A stretch of 64,000 nucleotides of DNA, from NCBI GenBank assembly GCA_944382125.1, contig CALWMV010000003.1:18050-82049 (forward strand), read 5' to 3'. Below are positions 1 through 8,056 of this stretch, one piece after another. The position numbers were made by a program, and so were the translations under genes. The stretch comes from an uncultured Lachnospiraceae bacterium (GTDB lineage: Bacteria; Bacillota; Clostridia; Lachnospirales; Lachnospiraceae). Numbering within the stretch: the stretch's first letter is position 1; the number at the start of each line of letters is the position of its first letter. Below the pieces are notes generated by a model. That model was not told the origin of the DNA and did not search any database. It was given only the letters and a program-made list of their open reading frames with translations.

Positions 1-85
1 TCCAGGCTCCGGCCTCCCGGATCCAGCCTTGCATCCGGGCCCATTCTGAATATGCATAAACTACTGATATTATATATTTTTTTTA

Positions 86-1438
86 TTACTGCTTCAACTC
101 ATAAAGGTACTTGCTGAAGAGATAAAGTATGGAATTATGCTCAGGGTTCCTCATCACATCCTCATGCATGACGGAAAGCAATTCTCCGAGCTTCACTCCG
201 GGCTCTATGCCCGCCTTTACCAGATCAGAGCCCTTTACTATCAGATCCTTGAGATATACGGGCTCATCCCTCTTAAGGATCTTTTCAAGCTCCCTGCGAA
301 GGCGCTTCGGGTCCTCCCCGCTGCAGCTTTCCCTGTACCTCTCTGTACCGCAGAACAGTTCCTTAAGCTCAAGGAGCTTTTCAAAAAGCTCCGGTTCCAT
401 ATCCTGCATGGCCTTTTTGATCTCATAAGGCTCTGCCTTTATGGGCCTGAACAGATCCCTCACCAGTATGCGGGTCTTCCTGATGGTCTCATTGTCCATC
501 CGAAGCTCCCTGAGCATCTGCGAAGCCCTGTCCTCATCAAGGGATGAAAACAGTATGGCATAGCGAAGATACCTGTCCTCCACTGGGATCTCGCTGAAAA
601 TGCTCTGTCCCTCCGGCTCCTTCTTCGGATCCTCCGCTTCTTCGGAAGCTCTTTTCCCTGCCTCTTCCAGGATAAGGGAAAATACCTCCGGATCCAGTTC
701 CCTGAAGCCATCACATATATAAGGGGCCATGGCAAGCCCCCACAGCTTTGATATCCTTTCAGGGTGGGCAGAGCACAGCAGCTTTGAAAGCTCCGCCTGT
801 ATGCGCTCTTTGCTGACAAGGGCCAGATTTTCCGCATGGCCCTTTATGGCCTCTGCCGTATGCTCCTCTATCTCAAAGCCCAGCTGGGCCATGAAGCGTA
901 CTGCCCGAAGTATGCGCAGTGCATCCTCCGTAAAGCGTTCATCGGGATCTCCCACGCATCTGATGCATCCTGCCTCCAGGTCCGAAAGCCCGGAAAATTC
1001 ATCCACCAGGCCCTTTTCATCATTATAGGCCATGGCATTGACCGTAAAATCCCTGCGCTTAAGATCCTCCGTAAGAGAAGGCGAGAAGCTGACCTTCTCA
1101 GGATGTCTTCCGTCCTTATACTCTCCATCTACCCTGTATGTCGTCACCTCATAGGAGCTAAGCTTATACTTGGCACTGTTATACTCAGAGGTATGCTTTA
1201 TCAGCACGGTCACGGTACCGTGCTTTATGCCGGTGTCCACCGTCCGGTCGAACACGGCCTTTACCTGCATCGGTGTTGCGGAGGTGGTTATGTCCCAATC
1301 CTCCGGGGACCTTCCAAGCAGGCTGTCCCTTATGCATCCCCCCACAGCGAAGGCCTCATGGCCCTGCTCTGAAAGCTTATCGATTATGTGACTGACATCC
1401 TCGGGCAGCTTTATTTTTACGCCGCCTTTACCCCTCAT
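86..1438 (-). CDS. cca: CCA-adding tRNA nucleotidyltransferase
   Basis: A 450-residue class II nucleotidyltransferase that would add or repair the 3' CCA of tRNAs in the cytoplasm. The head domain carries GGCIRDSLLG followed by EDWDITT, whose aspartates (D47, D49) are the expected metal ligands, and RRDFTVNAM near residues 128-136. The region around residues 165-215 (DPDERFTEDALRILRAVRF) is the NTP-selecting and RNA-binding segment. It is the last gene of a proS-thiN-cca unit; its ATG lies six bases past the thiN stop and is preceded by GGAAGG. CC- versus CCA-adding activity cannot be separated from sequence alone, but the tRNA genes in this window encode no CCA, so the enzyme must be essential. 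Confidence 0.95.
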   Translation of the reverse strand: MRGKGGVKIKLPEDVSHIIDKLSEQGHEAFAVGGCIRDSLLGRSPEDWDITTSATPMQVKAVFDRTVDTGIKHGTVTVLIKHTSEYNSAKYKLSSYEVTTYRVDGEYKDGRHPEKVSFSPSLTEDLKRRDFTVNAMAYNDEKGLVDEFSGLSDLEAGCIRCVGDPDERFTEDALRILRAVRFMAQLGFEIEEHTAEAIKGHAENLALVSKERIQAELSKLLCSAHPERISKLWGLAMAPYICDGFRELDPEVFSLILEEAGKRASEEAEDPKKEPEGQSIFSEIPVEDRYLRYAILFSSLDEDRASQMLRELRMDNETIRKTRILVRDLFRPIKAEPYEIKKAMQDMEPELFEKLLELKELFCGTERYRESCSGEDPKRLRRELEKILKRDEPVYLKDLIVKGSDLVKAGIEPGVKLGELLSVMHEDVMRNPEHNSILYLFSKYLYELKQ

Positions 1439-1443
1439 CCGTC

Positions 1444-2112
1444 TTACCTTCCGATCTGAAAATATATTATCAGCTGTCCCTTCCTTACTGAGATCCGAGC
1501 CTTCTCTCCGATGAATTCATTGGAGAGCCCCAGAGGGAAGGCGGAGCAGAGCTCCGCATCCTCAAGCTCGTATTTGAGGCCCTTCTCCCATACTCCCTCT
1601 GCCTTCTCCGTAAATGAGAATACCGAGATGAAGCCTCTTTCGTATCCGGGAAAGCTTATGCTTCCGCTGTCTATGGCTGTCACTGCCGCTTCCTCGTCAA
1701 ACAGGTAGGCTTCACAGCCCTCCGAGGCAAGCTTTGCCAGATCCTGTATGCTGGCAAGAGTGTGATCCAGCCTGCCTCCGGTGCAGCCGTAAAAATAGAA
1801 CAGCCTGTAACCCCTTTCCCTGCCTATATCCATGGCTGCCGCGGAATCACTGACATCCTTTATAACATTGAGCTTCACGAGCTCTGCCGAGGATCTCCCG
1901 GCAAGCTCCCTGGCCTCCGCCTCGTCTCCGGAGTCAAAGTCCCCAAGGACTATATCAGGCCTTATGTCAAGCTCTTCAAGATATCTGATGCCCCCGTCGG
2001 CAGCTATGATAAGGTCTCCCTCTGCGGGCTCTCTCAGAAGCCCGTAAAAGCTGCCTGCTCCGAAGATATAGCAGGCTTTGTCCTTCTTTGCCGGATCAAA
2101 TACTATGTCCAT
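1444..2112 (-). CDS. thiN: thiamine diphosphokinase
   Basis: A 222-residue enzyme predicted to transfer pyrophosphate from ATP to thiamine, giving thiamine diphosphate. The family signature is clear: AADGGIRYLEEL near residue 37 and IVLGDFDSGD near residue 55, followed by YGCTGGRLDHTLA around residue 128, the substrate and ATP site. The C-terminal half is the beta-rich thiamine-binding domain. It starts four bases after the proS stop, so it is probably translated with proS; the GGAAGAG Shine-Dalgarno lies inside the proS 3' end. Length and motif order are normal for the family. Confidence 0.93.
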   Translation of the reverse strand: MDIVFDPAKKDKACYIFGAGSFYGLLREPAEGDLIIAADGGIRYLEELDIRPDIVLGDFDSGDEAEARELAGRSSAELVKLNVIKDVSDSAAAMDIGRERGYRLFYFYGCTGGRLDHTLASIQDLAKLASEGCEAYLFDEEAAVTAIDSGSISFPGYERGFISVFSFTEKAEGVWEKGLKYELEDAELCSAFPLGLSNEFIGEKARISVRKGQLIIYFQIGR

Positions 2113-2115
2113 CTA

Positions 2116-3564
2116 TCAATATGCTCTTCCGAAGTAGACCATCTTCTGGGCCGGCTTTCCGCAGTATATGCAGGTGTCAGCAAGCTTCTCCTGCCTGAAG
2201 GGTATGCAGCGGGAGGTGGCTCCGGTCTTCTCCTTTATGGCATCCTCGCACTCACGGCAGCCGCACCACATGGCCTTTACGAAGCCCTTCTTGGTATCCA
2301 GGATCTCCTCCATCTCATCCATGCTTGCCGCTGCAAAGGTATGCGCCTCAAGATGAGCCTTGGCTCTGTCGAACATATCCTGCTGTATGCTCTCAAGAAG
2401 CTCTCCAACCCTCTTTGAAAGCTCTGCAAAGGATACGGTCTCCTTTTCCCTGGTATCCCTTCTTACCAGGACAGCCTCGCCCTTTTCTATATCCCTGGGG
2501 CCGATCTCCACACGGAGAGGTATGCCCCTCATCTCACAGTCTGCAAACTTAAAGCCGGGGTTCTTATCCCTGTCGTCCACCTTTACGCGGAAGCCTGCCT
2601 TTATAAGCTCGTCCCTGAGCTCATCGGCCTTCTCAAGGACACCTTCCTTCTTCTGCATGATGGGGCAGATCATGATCTGTACCGGTGCGATCCTGGGAGG
2701 AAGCTTGAGTCCGTCATTGTCTCCGTGCACCATGATGATGGCTCCTATGATACGGGTGCTCAGTCCCCAGGAGGTCTGATGCACATACTGAAGCTTATTG
2801 TCCTTATCCGTATACTGTATGCCGAAGGCCCTTGCAAAGCCGTCTCCAAAATTGTGGGAGGTACCGGACTGAAGAGCCTGACCGTCATGCATGAGGGCCT
2901 CGATGGTATAGGTAGCCTCAGCTCCGGCAAATCTCTCCTTCTCTGTCTTCTGTCCCCTTACCACGGGGATAGCCAGGACCTCCTCACAGAAATCCGCATA
3001 AACATTGAGCATCAGACGGGTACGATCTTCGGCCTCCTCAGCCGTTGCATGAGCCGTATGTCCCTCCTGCCACAGGAACTCCCTGGAGCGGAGGAAAGGC
3101 CTGGTGGTCTTCTCCCAGCGTACTACAGAGCACCACTGGTTATAGCACTTGGGCAGATCCCTGTAGGACTGGATAACTCTCTGATAATAATCGCAGAACA
3201 GGGTCTCGGAGGTAGGCCTTACGCAAAGCCTCTCCTGAAGCTCCTCAGAGCCTCCGTGGGTGACCCAGGCCACCTCGGGAGCAAAGCCCTCCACGTGATC
3301 CTTCTCCTTCTGAAGCAGACTTTCAGGGATGAATACGGGCATGTAGCAGTTCTCCACTCCTGTCTCCTTGAATCTGCGGTCCAGTTCCTTCTGTATATTT
3401 TCCCAGATCGCATAGCCCGCAGGCTCGATGACCATGCAGCCCTTGACTGAGCTGTAATCGCAAAGCTCAGCCTTCTTGACTACATCCGTATACCACTGGG
3501 CAAAATCCACATCCATGGATGTGATCTCTTCTACAAGCTTTTTATTTTCCTTATCGTTAGCCAC
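2116..3564 (-). CDS. proS: prolyl-tRNA synthetase, type 3 (eukaryote/archaea-like)
   Basis: A 482-residue class II aminoacyl-tRNA synthetase charging tRNA-Pro. The short form lacks the bacterial editing (INS) insertion and ends in a C-terminal domain with several cysteines (WCGCRECE and CIYCGKPAQ) and a terminal tyrosine (GRAY), as in archaeal and eukaryotic-type ProRS. Motif 2-like sequence [12 protein letters not shown] is near residue 115 and an [13 protein letters not shown] segment near residue 233. The start is GTG, preceded by GAGGTG. Because this form lacks the cis editing domain, the free-standing YbaK-type deacylase at 52064-52537 may supply trans-editing; that link is inference. 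Confidence 0.95.
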   Translation of the reverse strand: MANDKENKKLVEEITSMDVDFAQWYTDVVKKAELCDYSSVKGCMVIEPAGYAIWENIQKELDRRFKETGVENCYMPVFIPESLLQKEKDHVEGFAPEVAWVTHGGSEELQERLCVRPTSETLFCDYYQRVIQSYRDLPKCYNQWCSVVRWEKTTRPFLRSREFLWQEGHTAHATAEEAEDRTRLMLNVYADFCEEVLAIPVVRGQKTEKERFAGAEATYTIEALMHDGQALQSGTSHNFGDGFARAFGIQYTDKDNKLQYVHQTSWGLSTRIIGAIIMVHGDNDGLKLPPRIAPVQIMICPIMQKKEGVLEKADELRDELIKAGFRVKVDDRDKNPGFKFADCEMRGIPLRVEIGPRDIEKGEAVLVRRDTREKETVSFAELSKRVGELLESIQQDMFDRAKAHLEAHTFAAASMDEMEEILDTKKGFVKAMWCGCRECEDAIKEKTGATSRCIPFRQEKLADTCIYCGKPAQKMVYFGRAY

Positions 3565-3699
3565 TTCAACACCTCATTGATCTATATTTTCTGTACCTTT
3601 TAATATACCCGAAAGCTCACGGCGTTTCAAGGGAAATGAAGCATCCTGAGCCGCATGGGCATCATTTGTTACAAGGATAAGCCCATTTTCCGGAAAACA

Positions 3700-3731
3700 A
3701 AGACCGGCGGCTCATATGAGTCCGCCGGTCC
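3700..3731 (-). terminator. intrinsic terminator of the ferredoxin gene
   Basis: Nine-base perfect stem (GACCGGCGG at 3702-3710 with CCGCCGGTC at 3722-3730) followed on the minus strand by TTTGTTTT. It sits 21 bases downstream of the ferredoxin stop codon and separates it from proS. Confidence 0.85.
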
Positions 3732-3751
3732 TGTCATACATGATCTTTTGT

Positions 3752-3922
3752 TTAAGCCTCTGCAATAGCCTCTACAGGGCACTGAGCTGCACAGGTACCG
3801 CAGTCAACGCAGGCATCGGGATTGATCTCGTACTGAGCATCTCCCTCAGAGATAGCTCCTACGGGGCAAACCTCCGCACAGCTTCCGCACTTTACACATG
3901 CATCAGAAATCTTATATGCCAT
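3752..3922 (-). CDS. 2[4Fe-4S] ferredoxin
   Basis: A 56-residue clostridial-type ferredoxin. It carries two CxxCxxCxxxCP cluster motifs: CVKCGSCAEVCPVGAI near residue 9 and CVDCGTCAAQCPVEAI near residue 38, with the pseudo-twofold repeat typical of the family. It would carry electrons for low-potential reactions such as pyruvate:ferredoxin oxidoreductase or hydrogenase, and possibly for the NrdG activase and other Fe-S enzymes. AAGGAGG at 3931-3937 fixes the ATG. A near-consensus promoter lies upstream and a strong hairpin downstream, so the gene is monocistronic and probably highly expressed. Confidence 0.96.
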   Translation of the reverse strand: MAYKISDACVKCGSCAEVCPVGAISEGDAQYEINPDACVDCGTCAAQCPVEAIAEA

Positions 3923-3964
3923 GACTGTAACCTCCTTGATACTTCAATATATTGATGTAAGCTA

Positions 3965-3993
3965 ATATTAACTCATATGGCATCAATAATCAA
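3965..3993 (-). promoter_or_regulatory. sigma-A type promoter of the ferredoxin gene
   Basis: Minus-strand TTGATT (3988-3993) and TAATAT (3965-3970) are separated by exactly 17 bases, with the predicted start site about 35 bases before the ferredoxin ATG. Confidence 0.7.
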
Positions 3994-4105
3994 GTTTGTA
4001 TCTTCTAAAATGCATCCTGAAGGATACGGAGGCTGTTCCCGGCCATGGGTCCTCATTCTGCTGCCCTGTCATTTTGCCGGATCTGTTCCCTCAGGCATCT
4101 ATAGG

Positions 4106-4477
4106 TCATTTGCCTGGCCTTTCCTCCCCCTCTTCCTTCATGAGGGAATGCGCCAGTCCCGTCATCCTGTTCAGGATATCCCTTGTCTGGTCAGGGGTAT
4201 AGCCCTCGAAGAAGTCAAAGACGTCCCTGAAGCCTATGAGCTCCCTGTCCTCCACATGGCTGTACTCAGGCAGGAGCTCCTCCACGCCTATATCCAATAC
4301 CTCCAGGATCTGAAGCAGGGTATATACTCCCACCATGGACTTGTTATTTTCGAGGTTAGAGATAACGGAAGTTGATACGGCAAGGGCCTCAGCCACCTGA
4401 TGCTGACTGAGGCCTTTCTGCTTGCGAAAGTTTCTGATCCTTTCGCCTATATTGATGTCTCTTTTTTCTGTCTCCAC
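4106..4477 (-). CDS. XRE-family helix-turn-helix regulator
   Basis: A 123-residue cytoplasmic regulator. The N-terminal 70 residues form a Cro/CI-type HTH: IGERIRNFRKQKGLSQHQVAEALAVS followed by ISNLENNKSM, with the recognition helix around STSVISNLE. The C-terminal 45 residues (FFEGYTPDQTRDILNRM) are charged and may mediate dimerisation or ligand sensing; I do not recognise them. The reading frame starts with GTG after a weak GGTGG. It lies 124 bases downstream of xpt in the same orientation. Target genes are unknown. Confidence 0.85.
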   Translation of the reverse strand: METEKRDINIGERIRNFRKQKGLSQHQVAEALAVSTSVISNLENNKSMVGVYTLLQILEVLDIGVEELLPEYSHVEDRELIGFRDVFDFFEGYTPDQTRDILNRMTGLAHSLMKEEGEERPGK

Positions 4478-4601
4478 TGTTCCACCGGATAGCCTTAAGG
4501 TCTATCTTATTCCTTTTCTGTTATCTTTATGGAACAGTTTAGCAATATAGCTTCGCTATGTATAATATTTAATACGCAACAGATGTTGACCTATGCGAAA
4601 A

Positions 4602-5183
4602 TCATTCTTCCCTGAATGTGATGCTTCCGGTGGCAGCATCCATGCTTTCAACTATGGCAAGGGACTTGAGTTTTATGCCCTCGCTCCTAAGCTCCCTTCC
4701 TCCGGGCTGGAAGCCTTTTTCCACTGCGATCCCGCAGCCGCAGAGATAGGCTCCTGACTGTCTTATGATGTCGATAAGTCCCCGAAGGGCTGCTCCGTTA
4801 GCCAGGAAATCGTCTATGACCAGGACCCTGTCATCACTTGTCAGGAAATCCCTGGAAAGTATGATGTCATATTCCCTGCCGTGGGTATAGGACATGACCT
4901 TGGAGGTATATACATCCCCTGCTATGTTCTTCGTCTGATTCTTCTTGGCGAAGATCATGGGCACTCCGAAGACCCTGGCTGTCTCGATGGCTATAGCTAT
5001 GCCGGAAGCCTCTATGGTCAGTATCTTTGTGGGCCTGTCCTCTGAGAACTGACGGTAAAACTCCTCCGCAAGTTTTGCTATGAGCTCCGGGTCGATCTGG
5101 TGATTAAGAAAGGAATCCACCTTCAGTATATCACCCTCTTTTACCTTGCCGTCTCTCAGGATCCTGTCTTCCAAAAACTTCAT
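4602..5183 (-). CDS. xpt: xanthine phosphoribosyltransferase
   Basis: A 193-residue type I phosphoribosyltransferase converting xanthine and PRPP to XMP for purine salvage. The family N-terminus MKFLEDRILRDG and DSFLNHQID are present. The ILTIEASGIAIA segment near residue 54 and the PRPP loop VLVIDDFLANGAAL near residue 122 match Xpt closely. The Shine-Dalgarno AGGAGG is six to eight bases from the ATG. In many Firmicutes this gene follows a guanine riboswitch, but no such aptamer is visible in the 168-base divergent gap upstream. Confidence 0.95.
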   Translation of the reverse strand: MKFLEDRILRDGKVKEGDILKVDSFLNHQIDPELIAKLAEEFYRQFSEDRPTKILTIEASGIAIAIETARVFGVPMIFAKKNQTKNIAGDVYTSKVMSYTHGREYDIILSRDFLTSDDRVLVIDDFLANGAALRGLIDIIRQSGAYLCGCGIAVEKGFQPGGRELRSEGIKLKSLAIVESMDAATGSITFREE

Positions 5184-5351
5184 TAGCTGCCTCCTGTGTC
5201 TGTGCCGCTGCCGTACTCACCTCCGGGGCCGTAAGCCGCAGCTTTTTTATTTGGTATTTATTTATAATACGCCATCATCGGCAACTTTACAATAAACAGC
5301 TGTAAAAGATGAACATAATATGGTATCATGTCCACAAAGGGGGGATAACTT

Positions 5352-5720
5352 ATGATTAAGAAAAAGAGTATCGGTTTATGTATCCTGTTTTCCATCATTA
5401 CCTGCGGCATCTATTCTCTTTACTGGATCTACTGCCTTGCTGATGACATAAACAAGATAGATCCTGAAGAGGCAGGGACCTCTGCAGGCATGGTACTGCT
5501 GTTTACCATCATCACCTGCGGACTTTATACCCTTTACTGGTACTATAAGGTAGGTACCAGGATCAACAAGATCCACCAGAGGAACAATGATCCCTCAGGC
5601 AGCCTCCATATCCTGTACCTGGCTCTCGGTATATTCGGTCTCGGCATCATAAACTGGGCACTGATACAGTCAGAGCTCAACAATTATTCTGACCGCGGTG
5701 GAATGGTGGTCAATGTCTGA
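5352..5720 (+). CDS. DUF4234 membrane protein
   Basis: A 122-residue protein with three hydrophobic segments (about residues 7-28, 46-66 and 87-106). It shows an internal repeat: FSIITCGIYSLYWIY and FTIITCGLYTLYWYY, each followed by a DDINKI or TRINKI turn, which is characteristic of DUF4234. It ends in a short polar tail. No function is known for the family. GGGGGGAT precedes the ATG. Its last eight bases overlap the next gene, so the two form a small plus-strand operon divergent from xpt. Confidence 0.85.
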   Translation: MIKKKSIGLCILFSIITCGIYSLYWIYCLADDINKIDPEEAGTSAGMVLLFTIITCGLYTLYWYYKVGTRINKIHQRNNDPSGSLHILYLALGIFGLGIINWALIQSELNNYSDRGGMVVNV

Positions 5721-6120
5721 TCAGTCCATCGGGACAAACGACAGATCAAAAAGGCTCAGGCAGCTCCTGAAAGCGGGCTGCCTGATATTTTTATGCGGTC
5801 TTTTTTATGCTGTCCTGATAAGGCTCACAGGGCTCTCCCTGCCCTGCCCCTTTTATCTCATCACCGGTCTCAGGTGTCCCGGCTGCGGCATAACGGCCAT
5901 GGCCATGGCCCTTCTGTCAGGAGATATAGGCGGAACTTTTATGGCCAATGAGGGTCTCCTCCTCCTTTCTCCCCTGATATCCCTGATCCTTATCCGGGAG
6001 CTTTGGCATTATGTGCTCTACGGGTCACCCTCCTCATCCCGCTTTGATAAGTCCCTTACCCTGATCACTGTCCTGCTCCTTATCCTATGGGGCATATACC
6101 GCAATATCGCAGGGCTCTGA
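5713..6120 (+). CDS. DUF2752 membrane protein
   Basis: A 135-residue protein with the DUF2752 hallmark PCPFYLITGLRCPGCGIT, where paired cysteines (CPxxxxxGxxCPGCG) lie at a membrane boundary, and three hydrophobic helices. The ATG at 5713 overlaps the upstream DUF4234 stop and is preferred to an ATG five codons earlier. DUF2752 and DUF4234 often sit side by side in Clostridia. The conserved cysteines suggest metal or disulfide chemistry, but no role is established. Confidence 0.88.
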   Translation: MSDQSIGTNDRSKRLRQLLKAGCLIFLCGLFYAVLIRLTGLSLPCPFYLITGLRCPGCGITAMAMALLSGDIGGTFMANEGLLLLSPLISLILIRELWHYVLYGSPSSSRFDKSLTLITVLLLILWGIYRNIAGL

Positions 6121-6132
6121 CACAAGAAGATA

Positions 6133-6176
6133 AAGCCCGCTGTGAGCCTTATATACTTAGCTCTCAGCGGGCTTTT
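6133..6176. terminator. bidirectional terminator between DUF2752 gene and htrA
   Basis: Arms at 6135-6146 and 6161-6172 (GCCCGCTG with CAGCGGGC, plus an extension with one mismatch), followed by TTTT on the plus strand and a T-rich tract on the minus strand. It lies between convergent genes. Confidence 0.82.
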
Positions 6177-6300
6177 CTAGTGCGTTTTTCCTGTAACAGT
6201 GCATTTGTCTTGTAACTGGAAAAAGGAGTGCTGCAGCTCATCGATCACTTGATGTCCTTGCAGTACTCCTTTATCATATGTTTGTTATCTCTGTTCAATA

Positions 6301-7851
6301 TCAGTTATTGTACTGATCCATGAATTCCCTGAAGAGATCATAGAGATCGCTTTCTCCTCCGGACTCTTCACCTTCTTCATTTCCCTCGGTGCTTCCTTCG
6401 GCCTCAGGCTCATCAGCGGGCTTTTTGTCATCCCCGGCCTCATCCCTTGGTCCTTCAGGATCCTCCTTCTTTCCGGGTGCAGCAGGGCCCTCCTTGGGCT
6501 CTGCCTTTTCATCCCTGTTATCCAGTCCGTTATCGGGAAGACCCAGTCCGCCGGTCTCTGACTTGCTGTCCTGCTCTGCCGAAGACTCTGCTGCCTTGTG
6601 GTTGAGCTCCACCTCAGCGGTATGCTCTGTCCAGTCTCCTCCCTCAAGTCTCTGGTAGGTGACTGTCACGGTCTCTCCCGCGGCATAGTATTTTATGACT
6701 GACTGAAGCTCATCTCCTGAGCGAACTGTCTGGCCGTTTACCGCAGTGATGACATCGCTCTTCTGAAGGCCTGCATCCTTTGCTGCGCTGGGTACGAGCT
6801 CAATGCCCTCATATCCCTCCATCTCCTCATCGGAGAATCCGGTTATCATGGCTCCCTCAGGGAGATTATACATCTGGGATGCGGAATCACTGATGGTGCT
6901 CACATATACTCCGAGAGCTCCCTGATCCTCCTCCGGTATCTGCTCCTTTGAAAGGTTTTCGATCACCGTCATGGCCTTATATATGGGGATGGAATAGCCC
7001 ATGCCTTCAACATTGGTGCCGGAGGCCTTGGCCTCATTGATGCCGATGACCTGTCCGTTCATGTTGAGGAGAGCTCCTCCCGAATTGCCGGGGTTTATGG
7101 CTGCATCCACCTGGATCAGTCCTGAATTTGTGCCTTCATCGGTCTTTATCTCCCTGTCAAGAGCCGAGATATATCCCACTGTCACTGACTGTCCATAGCC
7201 AAGGGCGTTGCCTATGGCGATGACGCCCTGACCTACCTTGAGATCATCTCCGGTATAGAGCTCTGCCACCTTGATGGCCTCTCTGGTCTCCTCAGGAATG
7301 TCACTGAGGGGCACTGATATGACTGCCACATCCATGGAAGAATCCGTACCGTTTATCTGGGCATCCACCGTGGTGCCATCCACGAAGGTCACTGAAAGCT
7401 CATTGGAGTCCTCCACCACATGGTTATTGGTCACTATAAGAAGATTATCATCCGTCTTCTGGATGATGATGCCTGAACCCGAGGCAGGGACTTCATACTG
7501 ATAATTCTGTCCTCCGCCATAGAAATAATCAAATATGCTGGAATAGCCTCTCTGGGTTATGAGCATCGTATTTGTAATGCTCACAACTGAAGGCATGGCC
7601 TCCTCAACTATATCTGATACATCAAGTACTTCTGCCGTATCCGCGGAAGCTTTATCTCCCGTATCCTCCGGCACTGCCTCTGTTTCCTGCTCAGCTTCTG
7701 ACTCCTCCGTCTCATCCCCTGATATCTCCTGGGACTGAGCAGGCACCGTTGCTATCATATCACCCGCAGCGACGTTGACTCCGACCATGACTCCTCCGGC
7801 CAGCAGTCCGAATACAAGCGCCGATGCGATCAATGTTACCCATTTCTTCAT
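6301..7851 (-). CDS. HtrA/DegP-like trypsin-type serine protease with PDZ domain
   Basis: A 516-residue membrane-anchored extracytoplasmic quality-control protease. One transmembrane segment (about residues 5-28) is followed by an acidic linker. The protease domain holds the catalytic triad H144 (TNNHVVED), D174 (SSMDVAV) and S257 (NPGNSGGA). A PDZ domain spans about residues 300-400 (VITAVNGQTVRSGDEL). A roughly 110-residue tail rich in Glu, Pro, Gly and Asp follows, which is not part of standard HtrA. It is the last gene of the envelope cluster, separated from the LCP gene by 205 bases containing a 16-base palindrome. It probably degrades or refolds misfolded exported proteins. Confidence 0.93.
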   Translation of the reverse strand: MKKWVTLIASALVFGLLAGGVMVGVNVAAGDMIATVPAQSQEISGDETEESEAEQETEAVPEDTGDKASADTAEVLDVSDIVEEAMPSVVSITNTMLITQRGYSSIFDYFYGGGQNYQYEVPASGSGIIIQKTDDNLLIVTNNHVVEDSNELSVTFVDGTTVDAQINGTDSSMDVAVISVPLSDIPEETREAIKVAELYTGDDLKVGQGVIAIGNALGYGQSVTVGYISALDREIKTDEGTNSGLIQVDAAINPGNSGGALLNMNGQVIGINEAKASGTNVEGMGYSIPIYKAMTVIENLSKEQIPEEDQGALGVYVSTISDSASQMYNLPEGAMITGFSDEEMEGYEGIELVPSAAKDAGLQKSDVITAVNGQTVRSGDELQSVIKYYAAGETVTVTYQRLEGGDWTEHTAEVELNHKAAESSAEQDSKSETGGLGLPDNGLDNRDEKAEPKEGPAAPGKKEDPEGPRDEAGDDKKPADEPEAEGSTEGNEEGEESGGESDLYDLFREFMDQYNN

Positions 7852-7953
7852 AGCCTTTCATATCCTCCTGAAAATCATCTATGTGACATAAGTCTTTTTC
7901 TCTTTGTCATGGCTATGTTTTATCGCAGCTTTATGTTTAAAATGTGTCCAAAT

Positions 7954-7969
7954 TCACAGATTTCTGTGA
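7954..7969. promoter_or_regulatory. palindrome upstream of htrA, possible operator
   Basis: Perfect inverted repeat TCACAGA-tt-TCTGTGA in the 205-base gap between the LCP gene and htrA, about 100 bases upstream of the htrA ATG. It has no adjacent T-run, so it does not look like a terminator. Binding by a stress regulator is conjecture. Confidence 0.35.
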
Positions 7970-8056
7970 TTTAATCTTTTATTTATATTTTGTTTATAGT
8001 CATTTATATTTGGAACCGCTGTATTGGGAACCGCGGAGCAAATGTCCTGCCCTTTA

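Noticed and set aside
16..39. Hairpin CCCGGAT/ATCCGGG near the left edge as terminator of cca
   Set aside because: It is not followed by a T-run on the minus strand, and the region is cut by the window edge.
3565..3700. T-box leader for proS, and likewise upstream of metG (48166-48300)
   Set aside because: No T-box core, specifier stem or antiterminator could be recognised, and the spaces are short.
5184..5351. Guanine riboswitch expected upstream of xpt
   Set aside because: The conserved purine-aptamer loop sequences are not visible in the divergent region.
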